From: Labia minor
Lineage: Eukaryota > Arthropoda > Insecta > Dermaptera > Spongiphoridae
NCBI GenBank assembly: GCA_963082975.1
Contig: OY720348.1
Span: 57,253,564 to 57,317,563, forward strand
DNA: 64,000 bases
Direction: 5' to 3'
Both the position numbers and the translations under genes were made by a program. Under the pieces are notes generated by a model that saw only the letters and a list, made by a program, of their open reading frames with translations, was not told the DNA's origin and made no database searches. Below, one piece after another: positions 1 to 9,025 of the stretch (the first letter of the stretch is position 1; the number at the start of each line of letters is the position of its first letter).

Positions 1-672
1 AATGTGTAACATTTAATAATTGTAATAAATAATTAAAGAATTGTGTATCAATATTTTTTAAAGGGTAGAGCGAGAGCTCGGTGTCCCAGGTATTAATATT
101 ACCAGCCAAATCAAATAATAATGAATCATTTTTTTTAACTTAAGTACCGAGCCGAGGCTCGGGGTCCCGGTACTTTTAATTAAATTGAGAACTTTTAGAA
201 TAAATTATTTTATTGAATTGATATTTGTATATTAGAATTTAAAATAAAGTGAAATATTATAATAATTCTTTGATTGGGAATAGCTATGATAATTCATTGT
301 TTGAAATGATTCCGCTAGGCCGGCAGTGAGCCGCGAGCTGCTCTTGAATGAACAACACGGAGAATTATATAAACTTTAAAAAATTAATTTCTGCGGTTAT
401 TGATAAGATATTAATAAAATTTATAGCCTATGTTACTCTAGAGGTATATAAGAATATTGTGATGTAATTTCAAAGAAATCGGTTCAGCCAATTCTGAGTC
501 TATAAAATAGTAATTTTCCGGACAGACAGACCGACAGACAGACAGACAGACAGACAGACGTGAAAAATTCTAAAGTCACTTTTGGATTCTAGAGGTCATG
601 AAACGCGAAGATATGCAAAAATTTTTAAATTCTGAGCAATGTGCAGACAAAAACCTTTTTTTATATATATAG
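1..672 (+). mobile_element. 3' part of a Helentron-like non-autonomous element
   Basis: Positions 177-672 match 26793-27272, the last part of the larger insertion in unit 3. Both copies carry a (GACA)n tract (about 522-560 here) and end in a T-rich, TATATAGAT-like terminus that abuts unit sequence. The terminus and the AT-type insertion site resemble Helentron-type rolling-circle elements of animals; that family assignment is inference. The element marks the left limit of unit 1. What lies 5' of it is outside the window. No coding capacity seen. Confidence 0.55.
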
Positions 673-2169
673 ATAAAAATGAAAAATATTACTATATAAT
701 ACAATAATATATACCTCGTATTTTAAAAAGTAGAATTTACCCTAAAAATATATATAAAAAATTCATTTTTTGCAATGAAAATGCCCGATATTAATCGAAC
801 TATGAAAGATATCTTAAATATATAAAGGGATTCTTATTTAGATTGAAAAATGAAATAAATTTATATACAGGGTCATTGTAAAAGGTGGATGATATTTTTT
901 TGCACAACTATTCGATAAATCAACACTTTTCATCAACTAATCCATCTATTTCTAATTCTTGATTTGAATGGATAGAAAAAATTGGAAGTGAAAGATCATA
1001 TGATAATTTTATTTAATTTCTATATTGAGAAAATTTAATTATGTAGTCTAGGAAGGTAAATAATAATATATATTTTCTATCAATTTCTATATTTCTGTAT
1101 TTTTCATCTAATTTCAACCTAATTTTATATTTCTATATTTTTAAATACCATTCTACCTTTATCCTATTTCACTATTAGAACAGTTCAATATTCTTAATAG
1201 AATAATTTTTTTAAAAAACCTAGTCTTATTTGAAACTTTCTTCTGTTAATATTATTTATTTTCTTTTTTTTTTTTTTTTTGAAACTTTTATCAATTTAAA
1301 TATCTATGAAATAATAAAAATGCAAATCTCATCTTTCATTTTTAATAATTTTTTAATTTTTCTTCATATTGTTTTTATACTACATGGTATATATATATAT
1401 ACATACTTTTTACCTATATTTATATTCTAACTGTTTATTTCTCTTTCAATATATAGTTAATTTATTAGATTACCAATAATTTATTATTATGATATTTTAT
1501 ATGTGTATCTATTTTCTTTATTTTAATTTTATTTGTTCTAATTTTTATTGGTATATATTTATAAATAACTAAATAAATATCTATATATAGATTGATGACT
1601 ATTAATATAAAAGGAAAGGACAGGAATTTTAACTTCAAATTAAAACTTCATAATTATTTACATTTGGTTGTTTTATTATTAGTAGTAATTCAAAAATTAC
1701 AGAAAAAGTTACATATGATAAGTATAAATAAATAAATAAAAATTCGTTAATATTTCTTGAAAGAACTCATCTTCCCCTTCTTTTTCTTCATTCTTTTTTC
1801 TCATTATATAATGTATGAAGTTATCTTTCTGAAAAACCAATAATTCAGATTAGTCCAATTTTATTATTAAATATATAAATTTTTAGAAAATATAAAAAAA
1901 ATAACTAAAAAAATAATTATTATGATAATAAAATATTTTGATATTTCATTGAAATAATAAATAAATAAATTAAATAATATGAAAAAACTTAAGGGAAAAA
2001 ATTCATAAAAAATATAACATTTTAATAAAAATTCAAAAATATTCGTTATGAAAAACTTACTTTTAGTTGGTAGAAAATTGAAAATTATTAGGATTTTCCA
2101 AATTCATAATTTAACATCTAAAGTATTTTTGTATTGATCCAGCACTGCAGTTTAAATTTAAAAAAAAAT
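673..2169. other. AT-rich 5' flank of unit 1, no gene seen
   Basis: About 1.5 kb of very AT-rich DNA with a long T run near 1263-1280 and a TA microsatellite near 1386-1402. The longest open frame (1230-1430) is low-complexity Phe/Ile/Leu sequence across the T run and is not supported as a gene. Equivalent stretches are 9490-10987, 23163-24388, 35288-36785 and 45402-46897. Confidence 0.6.
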
Positions 2170-2500
2170 CTGGAGTGTCTCCACTCGACCCTCTCGCATA
2201 TTCGAATTGGATTAATTAACATATATTATATATTTAAATTAAATTTAATTAATTAAATTATATCTTAAGTATAATTAAATTGGAAATCGAAATTTAAAAA
2301 TTAAAAAAACAATTCACGTGTTTGGTTTTTTGTTGTTGACACCACGTCACGTGCTGGCGCGTTTAAAAAAATTTAAAAAATTAATTCCGGTACTTTTCGC
2401 GATTCAATCAAGCTGAAATTTTATATATAGCAGTTTTATACAATTTTTAATTATGTGATAAACTATTAAACATCCACTTTATTTTTACGGTCAGTTTAGA
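2170..2500. repeat. Dispersed repeat with CACGTCACGTG motif (unit 1)
   Basis: Starts with CTGGAGTGTCTCCACT, contains a CCACGTCACGTG stretch near 2342-2353 and ends near the ACGGTCAGTTT segment. The same block occurs once in every unit. Partial copies lie at 6875-6925 and at 20110-20340, 20440-20645 and 21078-21130 in unit 2, one of them inverted. It is therefore an interspersed repeat independent of the unit duplication. Family not recognised. Confidence 0.7.
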
Positions 2501-2978
2501 GGAAAAAAAATGAAAACGTGGTAGATAATGGTTCTCTTCCTAATGAGCTACATTTTTCAAAATTTGATAGAAAACTACAAATTTTGAATAATGCCCCTGT
2601 ACCAAATCTCTTTATTCTAGCTCAAACCGTTTTTGCGTAATCTTGTTAACATGTTCACACAGACATTTTTCTCAACCTTAGTGAAAATGGTTCAGAAACC
2701 TTCAAAACGTATAAAATCATCAAAATCTCGACATCGAAAATTTTCATGATCGCAATACTATCTCTGGAGAGATAGTAAAAATGTGTCAACCACTAAAATA
2801 ATAAAATGTTTTTAAAATAAATATTAAAATTAATTAAATTTTCAAAAATTGAAAAAACAATATTTTTAAAATAGACTAAAATAAAACATATATTATTTAT
2901 TAAAGAGGACTTTGACAGCCGTTGATAAAAAATTGTTACATGGTATAAAATTAATTGAAAAAGAAAAATCGAGTGAGC

Positions 2979-3078
2979 CAGTGGTTCTCAACCTTTTTTT
3001 AAATCGGCCCACAAAGACACAGATAAGTGTAAAGAATTGAAAGTCGAAAATGTTGTTTAAGGGCCTCTTTACATTCAC
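2979..3078. mobile_element. hAT-like MITE remnant upstream of gene 1
   Basis: Begins with CAGTGGTTCTCAACC, a typical hAT terminal inverted repeat, and may end with ATTCACTG. No 8-bp target duplication is visible, so this is at best a decayed element. It sits about 330 bp upstream of the start codon and is present in all units (11797, about 28379, 37558 and 47810). Confidence 0.45.
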
Positions 3079-3120
3079 TGACTTAATCAATTTTTTTTAA
3101 ATAACATTTTTTCTTGGATA

Positions 3121-3290
3121 TGCTCGCGCCCCCCGGATATGTATGGGGATGGTGGCTAAGAACTTCCCTTCCAATTATGCTTGCGCCTGCGGTGCGATCT
3201 CTCGAACGCCTGCAGAGTTAATATTGCCTGTAGCGCCATCTCTTGCCGCATGTATACCAAACTCGGGTTAAACTCCCCCCTCCACACACG
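3121..3290 (+). promoter_or_regulatory. GC-rich promoter-like island of zinc-finger gene 1
   Basis: In DNA that is otherwise roughly three-quarters AT, this 170-bp block is GC-rich and CpG-containing. It lies 120 bp upstream of the start codon of exon 1 and is retained in all five units. It contains GCGCCATCT at 3233-3241; the reverse strand reads AGATGGCGC, matching the CTCF core AGRKGGCGC. A promoter or insulator role is inferred from position and composition. A short reverse-strand frame across it is open in units 3 to 5 but has a stop in units 1 and 2, which argues against coding. Confidence 0.45.
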
Positions 3291-3409
3291 CACTGATAAA
3301 CCAACATTTTTATTTGGAAACTGAATCGTTGCTATCTTAAATCAAAAAAGTTTATATTACTATTACCTAGTAAATATTTTATAATTGTTAATACATTAAT
3401 TAATTAAAA

Positions 3410-3455
3410 ATGGATCTTTATTCACAAGAAGAGAGAAAATATCCAATATATATAG
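3410..3455 (+). CDS. Zinc-finger gene 1, exon 1 (start codon exon)
   Basis: A 46-nt first coding exon: ATG followed by codons for DLYSQEERKYPIYI and one extra base, then the donor AG|GTACTT at 3456. The start context is AAAATGG, with A at -3 and G at +4. The next exon begins with two bases (GT) before an open frame, so splicing forms a Gly codon and keeps phase; the intron is phase 1 and 1224 bp long. The same ATG, peptide, donor and phase occur at all five units, which is the main support. The zinc-finger exon has no in-frame ATG before its second canonical finger, so an upstream exon is needed. This micro-exon is too short for normal ORF detection. No transcript evidence is available. Confidence 0.72.
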
Positions 3456-4679
3456 GTACTTATTATTTCTATGTTTTTTTCATCGAAAGTAATGTTAATT
3501 GTCACTAAAATGGTAATTATATATAAAAGATAATCCAACATGGATTTGGATAAAACTTTGCCAGTGGGTTCCTTTTTATTATTTTAATAAACTTTTCTTA
3601 TGAAAATTTTGCGGGACGCTCCTAGTTTACGAGATAAAAACTATTAATAGTAAATCTGTCGCGTCGGTTAAATTTAAATTATTTTCTAAAAAAACTAAAT
3701 ATATTTGTTTAAAATTGAATTAAATATTATATTAAATAAAAAATATTATTTTAAGTTAAATTAAATATTATTTTTAATGGGATTAAATATTACTTGAATA
3801 AAAATAAAATATTTTTATAGCTAAAATTAAATATATTATTTAATGAAAATTAATTATTTTTATAATTAGAATTAAATATTTTATTTAAAAATATTAATAT
3901 AATATTGATCAAGTGTCCCTATAAGCAGGTTATGCTTCTTGAGTAGGCTGACCAGAAATGTAATCTGTCAAAACGGGACAAAACCCGTTTATCTTCAATA
4001 TATGATTTTTGCATAAATTTATTATAAAAATAAATAAATATTATAAAATATGCAAAAGAATAATTAAATAACAATTTCACTTAACAAAAGAAACAAATAT
4101 ATAGGTGTAAATAACAATATTGTATAAATAGATACAGGGCCGCCTTAAGATTTTTGAAAACATCGAACAAATATATGCTTTATTGCAAATTATAAGATTA
4201 ATAGCAATAATACTAGAAGAATATAGAAAATATTTAATAAATAACTTATTTACATATATAATATATGTGTATTGTATATAATAAATAATAGCAAGTAAGA
4301 CTAGAAATAAAACATACCATAACTGTAAATGTAAAATGGTAATAGAAAACTATCATTTTATTTAATTTTTTTAATAATATTTTAAACTAATAGGAGTACT
4401 TATTTAAATACGATTATCACTTATCAGTTGTACTATTGTACTTCTCTGATGACATAATTTTATTTAATATACGAGGTTCTTTTGAAATATTTTGAAAAAT
4501 TGTTCGCATGCGAAATTACAATTTTGACTAGCAATTAAAATTAAATTGAAAATCATTCAAATTCGTATATTTCAAGAAGACGACGGTACTGTTAAAACCA
4601 AATCCTTGTTGGAAACAGTTTTTTGTATAATTACCAGAAATATAATGATTTAAAATAACGAAAACAATTCTTTTTATAG
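3456..4679 (+). other. Intron 1 of zinc-finger gene 1
   Basis: Donor GTACTT and acceptor TTTTTATAG bound 1224 bp of AT-rich DNA. It contains a solo hAT terminal sequence CAGGGCCGCCTTAAG at 4135-4149; unit 4 has a complete MITE of the same family at this point. No coding signal seen. Confidence 0.65.
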
Positions 4680-5806
4680 GTCCTCTATATTCTTGTGTAT
4701 ATTGTCATACCAATTTTATAAGTGAGGAATTTTTATCGAAACATTTAAAAAAATGTTTTCATCAAGAAATATTTTCAATTTTCAAAAATGGTGTAAAACT
4801 CAAAAAAGATACAGAGAAATATATAGACGAAAAATTTAAAGAAGATACTAATTCAAACCATACAGAGGACAGGCGTTTTCAATGTAATTATTGTGAAAAG
4901 AAATTTAATTATAAATCACATTTAAATAGACATTTATTGATTCATACAGGAGAAAAACCTTTTGTATGTAATTATTGTGATAAGAAATTTAATCACAAAT
5001 CAAACTTAAAAAAACATTTATTAATTCACACAGGAGAAAAACCTTTTGAATGTAATTATTGTGAAAAGAAATTTAATCAGAAATCAGCTTTAATATCACA
5101 TTTATTAATTCACACAGGAGAAAAACCTTTTGTATGTAATTATTGTGAAAAGAAATTTATTGGAAAATCATATTTAGATAAACATTTATTAATTCATACA
5201 GGAGAAAAACCTTTTGTATGTAATTATTGTGATAAGCGATTTAATCGGAAATCAAATTTAAAAACACATTTATTAATTCACACAGGAGAAAAACCTTTTG
5301 TATGTAATTATTGTGATAAGAGATTTAATCTGAAATCAAATTTAAAAACACATTTATTAATTCATACAGGAGAAAAACCTTTTGTATGTAATTATTGTGA
5401 TAAGAAATTTAATCTGAAATCAAACTTAAAAACACATTTATTAATTCATACAGGAGAAAAACATTTTGAATGTAATTATTGTGAAAATAAATTTAATCAG
5501 AAATCAAATTTAAAAGCACATTTATTAATTCACACAGGAGAAAAACTTTTTGTATGTAATTATTGTGAAAAGAAATTTAATTTGAAATCAAATTTAAAAA
5601 CACATTTATTAATTCATACAGGAGAAAAACTTTTTGTATGTAATTATTGTGAAAAGAAATTTAATTTGAAATCAAATTTAAAAACACATTTATTAATTCA
5701 TACAGGAGAAAAACATTTTGCATGTAATTATTGTGATAAGAAATTTAATCTGAAATCAAACTTAAAAACACATTTATTAATTCATACAGGAGAAAAACAT
5801 TTTTAA
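4680..5806 (+). CDS. Zinc-finger gene 1, terminal exon, 11 C2H2 fingers
   Basis: Open from the acceptor (AG at 4678-4679) to TAA at 5804-5806; with exon 1 it encodes about 390 aa. Residues 21-43 form an atypical finger (C21, C24, H37, then C41 or H43). A charged linker of about 40 residues follows, then 11 tandem 28-residue C2H2 fingers from residue 82, of the form C-x2-C-x12-H-x3-H, joined by HTGEKPF-type linkers. This is the standard architecture of a nuclear sequence-specific DNA-binding protein; no KRAB, BTB or SCAN domain is visible. Fingers 1-6 match unit 2, while fingers 6-11 match units 4 and 5, so the exon is recombinant. An intact extra finger lies in frame behind the stop. The ATG at 4937 would give a shorter unspliced product but lies inside the first finger repeat. 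Confidence 0.82.
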
Positions 5807-5896
5807 TGCATTAATTGTAAAAATAAATTTATTGGAAAATCATATTTAAAAAGACATTTACTAATTCATTCCTTTTTATTTTATGTATTTCATTAA
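5807..5896 (+). pseudogene. In-frame relic finger behind the stop codon
   Basis: Directly after the TAA the frame continues for 29 codons to a second TAA at 5894-5896, with C-x2-C-x12-H-x3-H spacing (CINC, then the KSYLKRH helix). All other fingers have GAA, GTA, GCA, CAA or AAA at the position of the stop, so the stop looks like a nonsense change in an ancestral last finger. It is shared by all units and therefore predates the duplications. Readthrough cannot be judged from sequence. Confidence 0.6.
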
Positions 5897-6712
5897 TTAT
5901 TTTTATTTTTTAACTTGAATAGTGATATTTGTATTGTGTTTTCTAATATGAATATTATCTATTATTATCGATAATTTGATAGAAAATAATGAAAAGAATA
6001 GAGAGAATGAGTGACAAATTAACAAAAGACTTCCATTGTTATGATGCTTTAAATCAGTGTTTTCCAACGTGGAGCTCTCGCCCCACAGGGATAGATTTGA
6101 CACGAATTTAACCCTTTTTAATATAAAAAATTATATGTATATGTTAAGAGGGCATAAGAATTTTAATTTTTAATTTATCTCCTTTAAAATATATAGAGAA
6201 TGATTTTCTCTTTGTGAAATGATTACTATGACGAATATAATTTATATTATCTATTATATACTATTAAATATTAATTGAATATTCCTATAAACAGCAGCAA
6301 TAATTTATGTGTAGAAACCCAGAAAGTTTTAATTTATCATAAAAATAATTTGGTAGTTTTTATTTTCTATATTTTTTTTTCTATATAATAATTATATTAA
6401 TCAAAATATATAAACTATAAGGGGGATTAATAATTTATTTTTCATAAAAATAACTCTAATTCAAATTCGAATTAATATTGAAAACTGTTAGGAAATGTGA
6501 TTATCACCTAACTTACATAGATATACTTAAATTTGATTTTCAATCTGATTAAATCTTAACAGCAATAATAAAATTATTGGTTGAATTTATTTGTAATTTC
6601 CTTTACAATCGATCCCTCGAGCTTTTACTCTCTTTTACTTTATTTTACTCTAAATACACTTCTGATATTAAATGATATATATATATTTATTATTATTTTA
6701 TTTTTAACTTCT
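5897..6712. other. 3' flank of gene 1, no gene seen
   Basis: AT-rich sequence. A hAT-like end, CAGTGTTTTCCAACGTGG, at about 6056-6073 is followed by a short GC-richer stretch. A 66-codon reverse frame (5903-6103) is conserved between units only because the DNA is duplicated, and shows no domain. No clear polyadenylation signal can be singled out among many AATAAA-like strings. Confidence 0.5.
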
Positions 6713-6857
6713 CTCATGCAATTCCATGTTAAGCAGTCACTGCCACTCCACGGTGACCTCAACTTTCTTTGGCCCATCAATGCTCAAAAGAATCCTATTC
6801 TCAAAAAAATACTCTAAATCTATACATTATACTAGGAGCTATAACTATGGACAACCC
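6713..6857 (-). mobile_element. RTE-type non-LTR retrotransposon relic (unit 1)
   Basis: The reverse strand carries FENRIL and GPKK motifs from the region C-terminal to the reverse transcriptase of RTE-like elements, and aligns with the longer remnant at 24885-25030. A 4-A insertion breaks the frame here and in units 3, 4 and 5, but not in unit 2. Forward frames across this segment (6581-6817, 6769-7053) are shadows. Confidence 0.65.
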
Positions 6858-7536
6858 TTCATTTAAAAAAATATGGAGTGTCTCCACTAGACTATCTCGC
6901 ACAAATTTGAATTGGATTAATTTTTTTTCCACCCTCCTCTTACGTGGAAGAATCATGTCCTTTTTCTTTGGACTCCTTTCAATTCATTTTCTTACTTACC
7001 CCCTCCCTGATCCCAAAAAAATCAATTTTATTTGGATGAGGGAGAATATCTAGCATAGCTTCATTAAAAGAAAAAAAATTAAAAATTTGACTCTTATAAG
7101 AGACTCCTTAATAGTTCATATATGATGATTACCTGCATTTTTCAACCAGCACAACCTCACATGTGAGACATGCTATAAGTTCCTCTGAGAGGACCCACCT
7201 CTCCAAGCTTCTTACTAGTAGAAAACTTGGAACTCCTATTTTGGAGAATTAGAAAAACCAATCTAATCACTGTTTTTCCCTTTATATAAAATTTTGACAA
7301 AGTATTTTAAAATTCTAATCAAAGCCAATGATTCAACATAATTTTCACCACATTCTAAATAAAATAAATTTTTTTTCATTGAACAGACAAATTAAGATTA
7401 ATTTTTATTTTGTACCATATTTACACTTGAAATAACATTTCCTGATAAGAATAATTAAAACGTATACTATATTATTTGTTATGAATGTAGATTCATTTTC
7501 ACTAGTATTATATAATTTTACGTTGCTTTCTTAATT
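6858..7536. other. Intergenic stretch of unit 1, no gene seen
   Basis: Holds a partial copy of the dispersed repeat (6875-6925), then a pyrimidine-rich segment and AT-rich sequence. The 94-codon forward frame ending at 7053 spans the RTE relic and the repeat, so it is not a protein family. Confidence 0.5.
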
Positions 7537-7761
7537 CAGTGATTCTCAACCACTGTGTCTCGAGTTTTTAAAAGAGGGTCTTAAACTTTTTTTTCTAATT
7601 TTTTAATTTGGTTCTCAAAAAAAAAAAGCTAAACCGTTTTTGGGACCATTTTTTTCAATATTTTTTCAATTATTAGTACACTTATCTTTTTCTTTGTGTG
7701 CCGCCAAATTTTTAAAACGTTAACAGTGTGCCGGGGTAAAAAAAATGGTTGAGAATCACTG
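7537..7761. mobile_element. hAT MITE (unit 1), 225 bp
   Basis: Terminal inverted repeats CAGTGATTCTCAACCA and TGGTTGAGAATCACTG, flanked by TCTTAATT and CCTTAATT (7 of 8 bases identical), the 8-bp duplication expected of hAT. Non-coding. Copies sit at the same point in units 3, 4 and 5; unit 2 lost this segment. Confidence 0.82.
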
Positions 7762-7794
7762 CCTTAATTAATTATTAATTATTGAATTTTGATA

Positions 7795-7900
7795 GCTGGC
7801 AAAGGAATATTCGCCGCCATGTTGATTGGCGGGCACTTCCAATGCTTTTCTTATCCGTGAAGGGGACAGCATAGCTATCTCTTGCTTACCCCCAATGGAT
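7795..7900. promoter_or_regulatory. Promoter-like motif cluster (unit 1)
   Basis: On the reverse strand, within 30 bp: GGAAGTG (ETS-like, 7834-7840), CCAAT (7825-7829) and CAACATGGCGGC (YY1-like, 7813-7824), in a locally GC-richer segment. This combination is typical of bidirectional or housekeeping promoters, but no supported gene reads out in either direction. In units 4 and 5 the CCAAT box is changed to CCAAA. The function is inference only. Confidence 0.3.
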
Positions 7901-8424
7901 GAGATTCAACTGACTTTGGACTTATTTCCTTAATACACTAATGACACTAATACAAAATTATGACGACAAAATGGAACCCGAAATGTCGAAACTCAAATTT
8001 CAAAAAAACACATGAAAATAAGCCTTTACTAACTTGACATCATTGGTCGCTACTGCACGGTCGACTCTTGTAGCAAATTTCTTGGCCATGGAGAACAAAA
8101 GGTTTGTCATCCCTTGGACTGGCCTGACGCAATTATATCAGAATAAATTGCACATGAAACTTGTCTTTGTCTTTACTGATTTATCCTTGATATTCCATTT
8201 TTATTAATTATTGTATTTTTTGTAGTTTTTAATATATATATGTAATTATAAATATATATATAATAGTGTTAAAGCATGTTTGAATGAAGGAACGTTAGAG
8301 ACGCTGGATTAACTTTATAATTTAAATCAATTAATTTGATTGTTTTTATTGTTAATTATTTATGTTTTATCGTTCTCGATATAATGGTTTAAAATAACTT
8401 GTAATTTAATTTATTCGTTTAGGT

Positions 8425-8663
8425 CAGTGGTTTCCATCCTTTCTGAACTGGCGTCCCCTTTTTTTAAAAACAAATTCTTGCACCTCCCTTAATTTTTGTA
8501 ATTATCTAAATTCATGAATACTCACATAATATAGTAACCATATTGAAAAAAATTGAAAAAAAAATCGAAAATGTTTAAGATCGAAAAAACATTTTACCTT
8601 TTTCTTTATTTTTTTATAACCATATTGAAAATATTCGAAAAAATCGAAAAATTGTGGGCACTT
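8425..8663. mobile_element. Truncated hAT-like element (unit 1)
   Basis: Starts CAGTGGTTTCCATCC after GTTTAGGT. Units 1, 4 and 5 lack its far end; unit 3 keeps a fuller copy (34060-34424) ending GGTTGAAAAACACTG. The deletion joins GGGCACTT to AGAATTAAAT. Confidence 0.55.
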
Positions 8664-8767
8664 AGAATTAAATAAATTCTTGTATTTTAAAAACAGACTT
8701 AAATACATATATATAAAGTTATTAATTAATTAAATTTTTATAATAACTCCAACATATCTATCTTCTT

Positions 8768-9025
8768 AAGGCGCCGTCTCCCTTCGGAGTTTGGTCATCA
8801 TCATGACTAGGATAGCCTTAGAAGCCATGATGATTTTTCTTGGTAATGTTAATGGAGTGGTTTCCCGTTGCCTTCCGCATGTATAGAACTACGAACTAAC
8901 AGTTCCTGGAACCGGATGCAGCTGATGTTAAATTGAATTAATTAGAAAAATTTGATTTTAGTTAGAATCGAACACCGACTTCTTGTGTAGAAAATTCCAC
9001 GCTACACTCACGGCTAACCTGCCTC
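8768..9025 (-). mobile_element. SINE with tRNA-like head, reverse orientation (unit 1)
   Basis: On the reverse strand the element starts with a tRNA-like head (about 8960-9025) containing a B-box-like GTGTTCGATTCC. Its T-stem pairing is degenerate, so it is not a functional tRNA. A body with GGAAGGCAACGGGAAACCAC follows, a sequence resembling a conserved SINE core. Present in all units. Confidence 0.6.

Noticed and set aside
1230-1430. 66-codon hydrophobic frame, repeated at 10048 and 45950
   Set aside because: It is Phe/Ile/Leu low-complexity sequence across a T homopolymer whose length varies between units. Conservation is explained by the DNA duplication.
2893-3090. 65-codon reverse frame repeated in all units
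   Set aside because: It overlaps a hAT-like remnant and shows no domain or splice context. Small indels differ among units.
5903-6103. 66-codon reverse frame downstream of each zinc-finger gene
   Set aside because: It contains a hAT-like end and Ser/Ile-rich low-complexity sequence. No support as a gene.
6769-7053. 94-codon forward frame repeated in units 1, 3, 4 and 5
   Set aside because: It runs antisense across an RTE relic and into the dispersed repeat, so it is a chance frame.
8040-8195. Forward reading frame with ATGGAGAACAAAAGG (about 50 codons)
   Set aside because: Short, with no recognised domain, and not clearly bounded by splice sites. Better explained as chance in a GC-richer segment.
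8960-9025. Possible tRNA gene on the reverse strand
   Set aside because: It has a B-box-like sequence, but the T-stem and acceptor stem do not pair and it is attached to a SINE body.
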